The position numbers were made by a program, and so were the translations under genes. Positions 8,116 to 16,114 of a DNA stretch of 39,255 nucleotides are shown piece by piece; the first letter of the stretch is position 1; the number at the start of each line of letters is the position of its first letter. The notes under the pieces are model-generated. The model saw nothing but the letters and a program-made list of their open reading frames with translations, did not search any database and was not told where the DNA came from. Source of the stretch: Ruminococcaceae bacterium UBA1405. GTDB lineage: Bacteria > Bacillota > Clostridia > Oscillospirales > Ruminococcaceae. The DNA lies in contig DBQB01000035.1 in assembly GCA_002305685.1 (NCBI GenBank), positions 1 through 39,255 of the forward strand. Reading direction: 5' to 3'.

Positions 8116-9399
8116 TCAATCGTCGCACCGTAACCGGTACGCCCCACAGGGACGAATTTTCAGTTGATGGAAACTTCCCGCTCCGAACACCTGCTCCATA
8201 ACCTCTTGAAACTCATGAACCAGCTCCAAGGGCACATAAGCCTGTACGGTACCAGCAAAACCGCCTCCGTGTACCCGCCACGCACCCTTTCCTTCCAGCA
8301 GTCTGTGACAGATCGCAAGGGCCAAAGAAATCCCCTGTTGTTGCGGATTGGCCGGACTATAAACGTTTTGCAGATACTGAAACGATGAGTTGCCGGAAGC
8401 CAGTACCGTCTGCAAAAAGCGAGGCATATCTCCCGCCTTCAGCAACTCTGCCTGCTGCTTTGCTCTGGCATTTTCCTCAAAAAAGTGAATCGCCCGCAGC
8501 ACTGCACGATCACCGCACTGCTCACGAAGCAAAGACAGATTTGCATAAAAGCGCTGCTCATCCACGTCCCGTAATACTTCTGCGCCCAGCGCCCGTGCTA
8601 CCGATCCCATCTCTGTGGGAATGGCTGCGTAATCCGGCGTCAAATCGGCATGACTTCCACCAGTATCCACAATACACAGCGCATATCCGCATTTTTCAAT
8701 TTCCAAGGAAATTTTTTCTACCGTAGGCACTTCGGGATTTTGAAAATCAATGGCTACAAAGCCGCCTACGGCGCTAGCGGTTTGATCCAGCAATCCTGAG
8801 GGTTTGCCAAAGTAGACATTCTCCGCATATTGACCAATCTTTGCAATCTCCACAGCAGGGATCGCACCTTGGTTATACAGTTCGCTGAGAATCGTACCAA
8901 CCAACACCTCGAACGCCGCTGAGGAGGAGAGTCCGGATCCTTTTAAAACATTGGAGGTGGTGTAAGCCACGAAAGCGCCCGTCTGATATCCCAATTGCGA
9001 AAAACGTGCACAGATTCCCCGCAACAGAGAATTGGATTTATTTTTTTCCGCCTCAAGAATTTCCAGTTCCCGCAAATCCATCCGGTTGATGGGATATCCC
9101 TCAGATTGCAGCAAAATTTCCGTCCCTTCCGTTTTGGACACCACTGCCAGAACATCCATATCCACCGAAGCGGCAACCACCCGCCCGTGCTGATGATCGG
9201 TGTGGTTTCCTCCGATCTCGGTACGTCCCGGCGCAGAAAGGATCTGTACATCCCGCTCTCCAAACTGCTGTGAAAAAGCTTTCACCGCAGCGAGATACCT
9301 CTGACGCTGGAACAAAACCCGATCTTCCCCGTAAAGCCATTCCAAACACCGGTCAAATTTTCCCGACTCCAATGCCTTTATGTACTTCTGTGCCTGCAT
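8116..9399 (-). CDS. galK: Galactokinase
   Basis: 427-residue GHMP-superfamily kinase that phosphorylates galactose at C1 with ATP, the first committed step of the Leloir pathway in the cytosol. The galactokinase signature GRTEIGGNHTDHQHGRV lies near residues 58-74, the ATP-binding GSGLSSSAAFEVLVG loop is in the middle, and the third GHMP motif reads RVHGGGFAGTVQAYVP near the C-terminus. The protein is about 35 residues longer than E. coli GalK, mostly through an N-terminal extension with a Trp/Arg-rich segment, which is common in Clostridia. The ATG at 9399 follows GGGAG at a proper distance. It is divergent from an AraC-family gene, which is its likely regulator. galT and galE are not in the window. 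Confidence 0.93.
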   Translation of the reverse strand: MQAQKYIKALESGKFDRCLEWLYGEDRVLFQRQRYLAAVKAFSQQFGERDVQILSAPGRTEIGGNHTDHQHGRVVAASVDMDVLAVVSKTEGTEILLQSEGYPINRMDLRELEILEAEKNKSNSLLRGICARFSQLGYQTGAFVAYTTSNVLKGSGLSSSAAFEVLVGTILSELYNQGAIPAVEIAKIGQYAENVYFGKPSGLLDQTASAVGGFVAIDFQNPEVPTVEKISLEIEKCGYALCIVDTGGSHADLTPDYAAIPTEMGSVARALGAEVLRDVDEQRFYANLSLLREQCGDRAVLRAIHFFEENARAKQQAELLKAGDMPRFLQTVLASGNSSFQYLQNVYSPANPQQQGISLALAICHRLLEGKGAWRVHGGGFAGTVQAYVPLELVHEFQEVMEQVFGAGSFHQLKIRPCGAYRLRCDD

Positions 9400-9512
9400 T
9401 TTTTTCAGCTCCCTTATTGTAATCTCTTCCGTTCAACCTTTCGGCAGAAGACCTATCGTCCCGGAAAAGCACAGCAACCGCTCTGTGCCTCCGTTTTTTC
9501 ATTTCCTATTCT

Positions 9513-9541
9513 ATGATAACGGAAACTACTATGGAATACAA
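9513..9541 (-). promoter_or_regulatory. Promoter of galK
   Basis: On the minus strand TTGTAT (9536-9541), a 17-base spacer and TATCAT (9513-9518). It gives a leader of about 107 bases. It lies back to back with the promoter of the divergent AraC-type regulator, with 32 bases between the two -35 boxes where an activator could bind. Confidence 0.65.
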
Positions 9542-9573
9542 CCGGAATTGCATCATTTTTTCATGGACAATTG

Positions 9574-9602
9574 TTGCCTTTTTACCAGCAATCGTTTATA
9601 AT
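9574..9602 (+). promoter_or_regulatory. Promoter of the AraC-family regulator
   Basis: TTGCCT (9574-9579), a 17-base spacer and a perfect TATAAT (9597-9602). The transcript would start near 9609, about 110 bases before the chosen start codon, which supports the start at 9720 rather than an earlier in-frame codon at 9513. Confidence 0.75.
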
Positions 9603-9719
9603 AAGATTAGAATCCAAATTACCATGCTGGCAAACACCATACCGGAGACACTGACATCGTTTTGCGTGCCGCTTTTGGGCGCACCGCAACAGCCATCAGG
9701 ACGAGAGGAGAAGCCTTCT

Positions 9720-10553
9720 ATGGATCAGAATTCTTTTAAGTACTCTTATAAAACCAAAACAAAAGAAAATCTTTCCATTGCGGTTTATAACACTGGAATT
9801 CAACAGTGCGAAAGCGGACACTGTTGGGGGCCGGGCTTGCGAGACCACTATCTGCTCCATTACGTCATCTCCGGAAAAGGACTTTATACTTGTAAAGATA
9901 CCACCTACCATGTACAGGCGGGAGACCTCTTTGTTGTCTTTCCCAATCAGGTGGTTTCCTATCGTGCGGAAGAGCAAGACCCCTGGCAATACTGTTGGGT
10001 GGGGTTTAACGGCACCGAAGCCAAACGGCTGATGGATCTAACCCCATTTCGCCCGGACTGTTTGATCCTCTCGCTGCACAATGACGCGATTTTGCAGGCT
10101 CTCACTGAAATTTATGAGGCCTGGGGCAACAAACCTACCGATGAACTAAATATGATTGGAAAACTATATCTGTTTCTCAGTCAGTTGGTTGGCTTACAAC
10201 AGGAGGTACGGGAAGAAAACAACATCACCAGCGTTTATATTGAAAATGCGCTCAAGTATATCCGGTACAATTACTCCCATTCCATCGACATCACCAGCAT
10301 CGCCGATAGCATCGGAATCAGCCGCAGCCATCTTTACCGGGTATTTATCAAGCATCTGGGGATCTCCCCCAACGATTATCTTACCCGGTTTCGTATCAAC
10401 CGGGCCTGTTCCCTGCTTCGAAATTCTGACCTGACCATATCCAACATTGCCAACTCTGTTGGCTATGACGATCCTCTCTATTTTTCCCGGGTCTTTAAAA
10501 AAGTAAAAGGCGTCTCTCCCAGCATGTATCTGCACACCATGGAATCCAACTGA
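9720..10553 (+). CDS. AraC-family transcriptional regulator, probably of galactose or galactoside use
   Basis: 277 residues: an N-terminal cupin sensor domain (about 1-150; LRDHYLLHYVISGKGLY, then the YHVQAGDLFVVFPNQVVSY barrel strands) and a C-terminal pair of helix-turn-helix motifs. The first HTH includes IADSIGISRSHLYRVFIKHLGISPNDYL, and the second is the AraC signature NIANSVGYDDPLYFSRVFKKVKGVSPSMY. Such proteins bind a sugar in the cupin domain and activate an adjacent promoter as dimers. The ATG at 9720 has AGGAG 9 bases upstream and lies after a strong promoter. An earlier in-frame start at 9513 would place the promoter inside the gene. Divergence from galK suggests control of galactose metabolism; this is inference from context. 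Confidence 0.9.
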   Translation: MDQNSFKYSYKTKTKENLSIAVYNTGIQQCESGHCWGPGLRDHYLLHYVISGKGLYTCKDTTYHVQAGDLFVVFPNQVVSYRAEEQDPWQYCWVGFNGTEAKRLMDLTPFRPDCLILSLHNDAILQALTEIYEAWGNKPTDELNMIGKLYLFLSQLVGLQQEVREENNITSVYIENALKYIRYNYSHSIDITSIADSIGISRSHLYRVFIKHLGISPNDYLTRFRINRACSLLRNSDLTISNIANSVGYDDPLYFSRVFKKVKGVSPSMYLHTMESN

Positions 10554-10625
10554 CGAAATCGAAGGGTAGCGCCCCACCTTTAACCACCATATTCTTTCTC
10601 TGATTTTGGCGAAGAGATCATCGAC

Positions 10626-10675
10626 AAAGGAGCCACTCTTTTGCAAGGAACTTCTTGCGAAAGAGTGACTCCTTT
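10626..10675. terminator. Bidirectional terminator between the AraC gene and cls
   Basis: A long, nearly perfect stem: AAAGGAG, CACTCTTT and GCAAG on the left arm pair with CTTGC, AAAGAGTG and CTCCTTT on the right, with three mismatches. A-rich and T-rich flanks let it act on both convergent transcripts. Confidence 0.9.
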
Positions 10676-10682
10676 TGTTTCG

Positions 10683-12245
10683 TCACATCAGCGGCGCCAC
10701 CAGTCTGAGCAGCGAACGAACCAAACGCAGATACCAGGGAATCTGACGGCAGTGCTGCAAGGTAACCTCCTCGCTGCGCGTCAGTGTTTCCAGGTAATCC
10801 TGCTTCATTTGGCCGATACAGCGGCATCGGTACATCCATGTGCCGCATTCAAAGTGTAAGTAAAGGCTGCGGTAATCCAAATTTACCGTACCCACCGTAC
10901 CATAAATATCATCCACCACAAACATTTTGGCGTGAACAAACCCTGGCGTATATTCGTAGATCTTTACGCCATACTCCAGCAGTGTCTCATAATATGCGCG
11001 GCTGAGCGCATGCACATACCATTTATCTGCAATATGCGGCAGAAGGATTCGCACATCTACCCCTGCCTTGGCGGCGTTGCACAGTGCAACAATCATTTCG
11101 TTGTCGATAATCAGATATGGCGTAGAAATATAGACATATCGTTCTGCTTTGGTGATGAGGTTGAGATATACCGTCTCTCCCACCGCTTCCCCGTCGATTG
11201 GATTGTCCGAATAAGGCTGCACATATCCGTCGGTAGCTACTGGCTGCGGCAGATATTTCTGCGGATAGAACTGACTCCAATCCTCGTCGATGCCACAGAT
11301 AATATCCCATACCGACAAAAACATCACCGTCAAATTGCGCACCGCATCCCCTTGCAGCATCACTGCCACATCCTTCCAATGTCCATGCTTGGGATAGGCG
11401 TTGATGTACTCGTCTGCCAGATTGATTCCCCCGGTAAAGCCAATATAACCATCGATTACGCAAATTTTGCGATGATCTCGATTGTTGAGTCGAGCAGAAA
11501 GGACAGGGATAAAGGGATTAAAGGCCCGGCACTGAATTCCCAAAGATTCCATCTTTCGATAATATCCCTCAGGGAGCGTGAACAAGCACCCCACATCATC
11601 ATATATCAGGCGAACGTCCACACCCTGTTTTACCTTGCGAACCAGAATCTCCAAAATGGAGTCCCACATTTTTCCTTCTTCGATGATAAAATATTCCAGA
11701 AAAATGAAATGTTCCGCTTTTTCCAGTTCTACCAACATTCTTTCCCATTTGCATTCCCCCAAAGGGAGATACTCTACACTGGTATTTTCCCAAGGCGGGG
11801 CAACAGCATAGCGAAGCAGATAGTTGCTCTGATTAAAGGCGTCCAGACTTTCCTCCCGCAGCTGCTCAAGGGCATCGGTTTGCGGCAAAGCCAACTGCAT
11901 AAGCCCCTGCATTCTGCTCATCTTTTTCCGCGTAGATTTTCGCAGGGTATTTCCTCCAAACAACAGGTAAAAAATGCCGCCAAAGATCGGCATCGCCATA
12001 ATGAGCATAATCCAGATAATTTTATAGGCTGGATTGCTTTTTCCGTTTACAAGGCCGATGACTACCAGAATGCTGGAAAGCAGGCATATGGCATAGAAAT
12101 ATACAAAGTAATCCAAGAAAAAGTAAAGTACCGCCACCAAAACCAGAATCTGAACCACCAGCGACACTGCCACCGCAACACTGCGATGGGAAAGAAAATG
12201 AAATATTTTTCGAATCCATTGGGCTATGCTGCGTCCCGGTTTCAT
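10683..12245 (-). CDS. cls: Cardiolipin synthase (phospholipase D superfamily)
   Basis: 520 residues, the standard length for bacterial Cls. Two or three N-terminal membrane helices (about 22-65 and 75-97) are followed by two phospholipase D domains. The catalytic HKD motifs are complete: H258-R-K260 with D265 (DHRKICVIDGYIGFTGG) and H438-A-K440 with D445 (VHAKMFVVDDIYGTVGT). The enzyme condenses two phosphatidylglycerol molecules to cardiolipin and glycerol at the cytoplasmic membrane. The ATG at 12245 has AAGGAG about 8 bases upstream. The gene begins 33 bases after the nucleoside hydrolase stop, and no promoter is visible between them, so the two are probably co-transcribed from the promoter at 13302. 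There is no obvious functional link between the two products. Confidence 0.94.
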   Translation of the reverse strand: MKPGRSIAQWIRKIFHFLSHRSVAVAVSLVVQILVLVAVLYFFLDYFVYFYAICLLSSILVVIGLVNGKSNPAYKIIWIMLIMAMPIFGGIFYLLFGGNTLRKSTRKKMSRMQGLMQLALPQTDALEQLREESLDAFNQSNYLLRYAVAPPWENTSVEYLPLGECKWERMLVELEKAEHFIFLEYFIIEEGKMWDSILEILVRKVKQGVDVRLIYDDVGCLFTLPEGYYRKMESLGIQCRAFNPFIPVLSARLNNRDHRKICVIDGYIGFTGGINLADEYINAYPKHGHWKDVAVMLQGDAVRNLTVMFLSVWDIICGIDEDWSQFYPQKYLPQPVATDGYVQPYSDNPIDGEAVGETVYLNLITKAERYVYISTPYLIIDNEMIVALCNAAKAGVDVRILLPHIADKWYVHALSRAYYETLLEYGVKIYEYTPGFVHAKMFVVDDIYGTVGTVNLDYRSLYLHFECGTWMYRCRCIGQMKQDYLETLTRSEEVTLQHCRQIPWYLRLVRSLLRLVAPLM

Positions 12246-12278
12246 CTCAACTCTCCTTCATAATCTTAGATTACTTCC

Positions 12279-13199
12279 TTACGGATTACATTGCCGGAAC
12301 AATTCCAATTTGGCGTAGAGATCTTCCAGAATAAACCGGGAATCCACCGAGCGATAGACGCGGATCGGACGGTTTCTATGGGTATGGATATACTGCATAT
12401 CCTTCCCTATTTCCGGCGCCTCTATCCAGTCAAAAGAAAAGCGATCCTCAAAAAGAATTAAACCAACGGCAGGGGAATCTCCCAACACCCAGCATTCTCC
12501 TGTCCGGAAAGCACTGTTGCGCGGTCCTTCCTCCATCAGATGCTCACAAAGCTGGCGGAACAGATATTTCCCAATCTCTCCCTGGGGATACACCCGCGCC
12601 TGAAGCTCCGCCAAGGATACCGGCATCATCTCATAGACATTCTTGGGCACCTGCCACAACTCAATTTTAGACCGCATCACAACATTTGCCGCGTTGATGT
12701 CGTTGCCCAGATTAAACTCCTCGCCGCCGTTGGGATACATTCCTCCTCCAATCCAGATCGCGGTCAGTCTGCCGGCAATCCGAGGTTCCATCAGATAGGC
12801 AGAGGCAAGATCGGTGAGCGGGCCGAAAAAGATGACAAACAGCGGCCGAGGATCGTCGGACATAGCTTGCTGAACAATCAGACGAGCACCTTCCGAATCT
12901 ACCGGCGTTTTTTGGTCGGGCAGCGCCTTCTCCGCACCATGAAAAAGATTGCCGTCCTTGGAAAATTTCATGATGTCAAAGATACGTTCCAGCTCCTCGT
13001 AGCTTGCCTGCATACTTTTTCCCTCACAGCGCCCAGCGCCAAAATGGGCCGCAATAAACCCTACGTTATCAAACTTAGGGGAAAGCAAAGCCTGTACAAT
13101 GGCAAACTGATCGTCAGCTTCGTTCTTTGCATCGGTATCGGTGATGACGCGCACCACCTTTTCCTGAGGAACCGGAAAAAGATAGGGATTGTAGATCAT
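12279..13199 (-). CDS. Nucleoside hydrolase (IU-type) family protein
   Basis: 306-residue inosine/uridine-preferring nucleoside hydrolase fold. The N-terminal calcium-binding motif reads TDTDAKNEADDQFAIVQALL (residues near 20-39); this differs from the classical DTDPGxDD by having KNEADD, a variant seen in the more divergent subfamily. The middle FFGPLTDLASAYL and IWIGGGMYPNGGEEFNLGNDINAA blocks match the active site and the second metal-binding region. The family cleaves the N-glycosidic bond of ribonucleosides for base salvage; the real substrate of this subfamily is uncertain. The ATG at 13199 was chosen because AAAGGAG lies 8 bases upstream; a start at 13235 would add twelve residues without a ribosome binding site. 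Confidence 0.85.
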   Translation of the reverse strand: MIYNPYLFPVPQEKVVRVITDTDAKNEADDQFAIVQALLSPKFDNVGFIAAHFGAGRCEGKSMQASYEELERIFDIMKFSKDGNLFHGAEKALPDQKTPVDSEGARLIVQQAMSDDPRPLFVIFFGPLTDLASAYLMEPRIAGRLTAIWIGGGMYPNGGEEFNLGNDINAANVVMRSKIELWQVPKNVYEMMPVSLAELQARVYPQGEIGKYLFRQLCEHLMEEGPRNSAFRTGECWVLGDSPAVGLILFEDRFSFDWIEAPEIGKDMQYIHTHRNRPIRVYRSVDSRFILEDLYAKLELFRQCNP

Positions 13200-13301
13200 A
13201 CCAGCCGCTCCTTTCAAACACATCCGTCTGCCCACACTATAAATTTATGCAGCGCACAAAAATTGCAAGATATCGCCTTGTGTGGGATACATTTTATGCT
13301 C

Positions 13302-13330
13302 ATTATACCCCATTTCCTGGATGAAAGCAA
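13302..13330 (-). promoter_or_regulatory. Promoter of the nucleoside hydrolase-cls unit
   Basis: On the minus strand TTGCTT (13325-13330), a 17-base spacer and a perfect TATAAT (13302-13307), about 96 bases before the start codon. Confidence 0.75.
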
Positions 13331-13374
13331 CGAAATGCCTCCCCGGAATACGGAAATCTTGTTTTAAGGCAACG

Positions 13375-13411
13375 ATAGCCGGAGACAGGTTACATCCCTA
13401 TCTCCGGCTAT
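13375..13411 (-). terminator. Hairpin at the end of the dcw cluster, after ftsZ
   Basis: ATAGCCGGAGA (13375-13385) pairs perfectly with TCTCCGGCTAT (13401-13411), 16 bases after the ftsZ stop. The T-run that follows on the minus strand is weak (CGTTGCCTT), so it may stop transcription only partly or mainly protect the mRNA end. Confidence 0.55.
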
Positions 13412-13426
13412 GATAGCAAAGGTATT

Positions 13427-14527
13427 TTATTTATTTTGGAAGAACTTCATAATATCAATGAATCCGTCATCTTCCAGTTCCTGCTTCTTCTCTGCCTTTT
13501 CCTCTGGCTGAGGATCGGGTTCCGGCTCCGGCTGAGGAACAACGGTTCTGGTGCTCTCCACCTTTTCCGGGTCAAAGTTAAAACCGGTGGCAATTACGGT
13601 AACCACCATCTCATCGGTCAGCTCATCGGAAAGGCTTGCGCCCCAAATCAGATTGGCATCGGGATCCACCTGCTCCTGGATCATCTGGGAAGCTTCATAC
13701 ACATCGTCCAAAATGACATCCTGAGGAGCGGTAATGTTGACGATAACGCCTTTTGCACCGGTGATGGTAGTTTCCAACAATGGGCTGGAAATTGCCGCCG
13801 TTGCCGCCATCTTCGCCATATCCTTACCGCTGCCGCGGCCAACGCCCATATGCGCATATCCCGCATCCCGCATCACCGTACAGATATCTTCAAAATCCAA
13901 ATTGATCAGCCCTGGAATATTGATCAAATCCGAGATGCTCTGAACGCCTTGACGGAGCACCTCGTCCGCCATGCGAAACGCCTCGGTCAGCTTGATTTTC
14001 TCCCCCGGCACACGCAAACGTTCGTTGGGAATCACCAGCAGGGCATCCACGTGTTCTTTCAGCGCAGCGATACCTCTCTCCGCATTGCGCATACGAACCC
14101 GTCCCTCAAATTCAAAGGGTTTGGTGACAACGCCAACGGTAAGAATTCCCATATTTTTGGCGACCTCCGCTACCACCGGCGCCGCGCCTGTACCGGTACC
14201 GCCGCCCATGCCGGCGGTAACAAAGACCATCTGTGTCCCTTTCAGAGCGGCTTCAATCGCATCGCGGGATTCCTCAGCGGCACGCTGTCCCTTATCTGGA
14301 TTGCCGCCTGCACCCCTACCCTTTGAGGTTCGATCACCCAACTGGATTTTATGGGTTGCACGAGAGCGATCCAATGCCTGACGATCGGTGTTGAGAGAGA
14401 TAAACTCTACCGACTGCATACCGGCTTCCATCATCCGATTGACGGCGTTGCCGCCGCCGCCGCCAACACCGGCGACCTTGATTGCTACAACCAAATCCAG
14501 ATCGGAATCCATTTCGAAATTCATCAT
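13427..14527 (-). CDS. ftsZ: Cell division GTPase FtsZ
   Basis: 366 residues. FtsZ polymerises on GTP into the cytokinetic Z-ring at mid-cell. Visible motifs are AIKVAGVGGGGGNAVNRM at the N-terminus, the tubulin signature AGMGGGTGTGAAPV, and the synergy loop NLDFEDICTVM that completes the neighbour's GTPase site. A short acidic, Pro/Gln/Glu-rich linker follows. The extreme C-terminal peptide, DDGFIDIMKFFQNK, differs from the usual DIPxFLRxR: the conserved Pro is Met and the basic tail is reduced. The start at 14527 has AGGAGG (minus strand, 14538-14543) 10 bases upstream; a second ATG is adjacent. No ftsA gene precedes it in the cluster. It has its own candidate promoter and is the last dcw gene. 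Confidence 0.96.
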   Translation of the reverse strand: MMNFEMDSDLDLVVAIKVAGVGGGGGNAVNRMMEAGMQSVEFISLNTDRQALDRSRATHKIQLGDRTSKGRGAGGNPDKGQRAAEESRDAIEAALKGTQMVFVTAGMGGGTGTGAAPVVAEVAKNMGILTVGVVTKPFEFEGRVRMRNAERGIAALKEHVDALLVIPNERLRVPGEKIKLTEAFRMADEVLRQGVQSISDLINIPGLINLDFEDICTVMRDAGYAHMGVGRGSGKDMAKMAATAAISSPLLETTITGAKGVIVNITAPQDVILDDVYEASQMIQEQVDPDANLIWGASLSDELTDEMVVTVIATGFNFDPEKVESTRTVVPQPEPEPDPQPEEKAEKKQELEDDGFIDIMKFFQNK

Positions 14528-14672
14528 TGTTTTTTGTCCTCCTACTGAAAGCGCCATGCGATGAATGGGAGCCAGGGAACCAGCATACAATGCCCATACA
14601 ACTGCCGCTGTATTTAAATTGAACGAAAATCCAAAGAAGATGGGGAAACAAAATGCCGCTTATATAATTCTA

Positions 14673-14701
14673 AAGATACCAGATTTTTGGATATATTGCA
14701 A
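14673..14701 (-). promoter_or_regulatory. Candidate promoter of ftsZ
   Basis: On the minus strand TTGCAA (14696-14701), a 17-base spacer and TATCTT (14673-14678), in the 220-base gap after ftsQ. The -10 box is imperfect. It would allow ftsZ to be made independently of the long upstream operon. Confidence 0.5.
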
Positions 14702-14748
14702 CTGATTTTGAAAATTTATCTAGCCAGAATGGAGAAATTGCAGATCCA

Positions 14749-15954
14749 CTATGGAATATCCGGCAACTGCGGAATTTGCGGTACCTGTGAGGTGCTGCCG
14801 CTGCTTTGCTCCGTGGTCTGAGTCTCCGTGGAAGATTGCTCCGCCTGTGTGGTTGCGTCCTCCTGCGCCGATTCCTCACCCTCAGACGATTCTGCCTGAG
14901 ATTCATCATCAACTTCTGGTTCAGCTGGGGTATAGTCAGGATGGATGCTCTCCTCATGGAAAAATATGGTTTTCTCGATGGACGCATCCATTACCCCCTG
15001 TATGGACGGATCCACATCCATCAGCGCCTGCGCCACCAGTGCGATTTTTTCGTCCAGATTGCTGTTATCTCCCAGGTTGATACGAACCCGATCCTGATAA
15101 ACAACGGTAATATTCAGCATATCGGTCAGATCAATCTCGGTCACACCGGTAAATTTACTGGCAGTCATCGCCGCGTTAAGTGTCGAAAGCGTTTGCAGCT
15201 GTTTGTTGGTTTTGTTGACCTTCTCCTCATCGGTTTGATCCACGCTCAGCTGCAAACCGGAGATAATCGGAAGCTCAGAGGGTGGGTAAAGAATAGCTGT
15301 CTCCAATATTTTTCCACCGGTACTGATCACTGAGAAGCCCGTCTCTGACTGTATCACGCCGGTTTCCATAACAGGTGTTACCTGAATTTCCACGATGGTT
15401 GGCAACACCCGTTTGACGGTAACCGATTCCAGATATACATGGCTTCCCAAAATTTCCTGCTCCACCAATTCAGCATCGAAATCATAAAGATGCTCGCCAA
15501 TTTTCAGTCCACTGGAAAGAATGAGCTGCTCATCGCTGTAGCGGCTCTCTCCCGATACCCGTATCTCGGTGATGGTCAAAAACATTCGAAAACAGATCAG
15601 TATCCCAGATAACGCCAGTACCAACAAAATCAAAACGTAATAGTGCCTTCTTCTGCTGCGCTTCCACTGACGGCGGCGATGAAGCAGCGCCTGGTATGCC
15701 TCCTGATTCTCCTGTGCCAGCTGTTGCTCTAACTGCTGGCGCTGCTGACGGTGCAAAAGCTGCTGGGCTTTCCGCTTCTTTTTTTCCTGCTGTTTTGCTG
15801 CGCGCTGACGGCGCTTCTCCTCAGCCTTTTGTTGAGAATCGGCCTTTTCAGAAGTCACACCAACGGAAGCAGAACCACGGCTGGGCACCTTTTTTCTGCT
15901 GGGAGCCGCCTGTTTTTTGGCTTCAGACTTTTTTTTCACTTGCTTTTTTGCCAT
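14749..15954 (-). CDS. ftsQ: Cell division protein FtsQ/DivIB
   Basis: 401 residues. A long, very basic, Lys/Gln/Arg-rich cytoplasmic N-terminus (about 1-105, likely coiled coil around QQQEKKKRKAQQ-like repeats) is followed by one membrane helix (about 106-125, YYVLILLVLALSGILICF), a POTRA domain beginning ITEIRVSGESRYSDEQLI, and the FtsQ/DivIB beta domain. FtsQ links FtsL and FtsB/DivIC to the septal synthase in the divisome. The last 60 or so residues are low-complexity Glu/Ser/Gln/Thr, ending in a Pro-rich PQIPQLPDIP; this tail is longer than in E. coli FtsQ. The ATG at 15954 follows AAAGGGG; an earlier in-frame codon at 15984 lacks a ribosome binding site. It lies between murA and ftsZ as in many Clostridia. 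Confidence 0.9.
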   Translation of the reverse strand: MAKKQVKKKSEAKKQAAPSRKKVPSRGSASVGVTSEKADSQQKAEEKRRQRAAKQQEKKKRKAQQLLHRQQRQQLEQQLAQENQEAYQALLHRRRQWKRSRRRHYYVLILLVLALSGILICFRMFLTITEIRVSGESRYSDEQLILSSGLKIGEHLYDFDAELVEQEILGSHVYLESVTVKRVLPTIVEIQVTPVMETGVIQSETGFSVISTGGKILETAILYPPSELPIISGLQLSVDQTDEEKVNKTNKQLQTLSTLNAAMTASKFTGVTEIDLTDMLNITVVYQDRVRINLGDNSNLDEKIALVAQALMDVDPSIQGVMDASIEKTIFFHEESIHPDYTPAEPEVDDESQAESSEGEESAQEDATTQAEQSSTETQTTEQSSGSTSQVPQIPQLPDIP

Positions 15955-16114
15955 AGGCTGTCCCCTTTCTCCGTCGATTTTCATGAGACTTTACACATAA
16001 AGGCCATGGCAGTATTGTAACACAGAATCAACCACGATGGTAGAAAAAAAGAAGAAATATCTGTCTTTGCCCATCCAAAGCCTTCGTGATACCTTTTGGG
16101 CGGCATCCAGGAAA

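Noticed and set aside
10932..12263. 443-residue plus-strand frame
   Set aside because: It is antisense to the complete cardiolipin synthase gene, is rich in His, Gln and Arg, has no ribosome binding site and no known domain.
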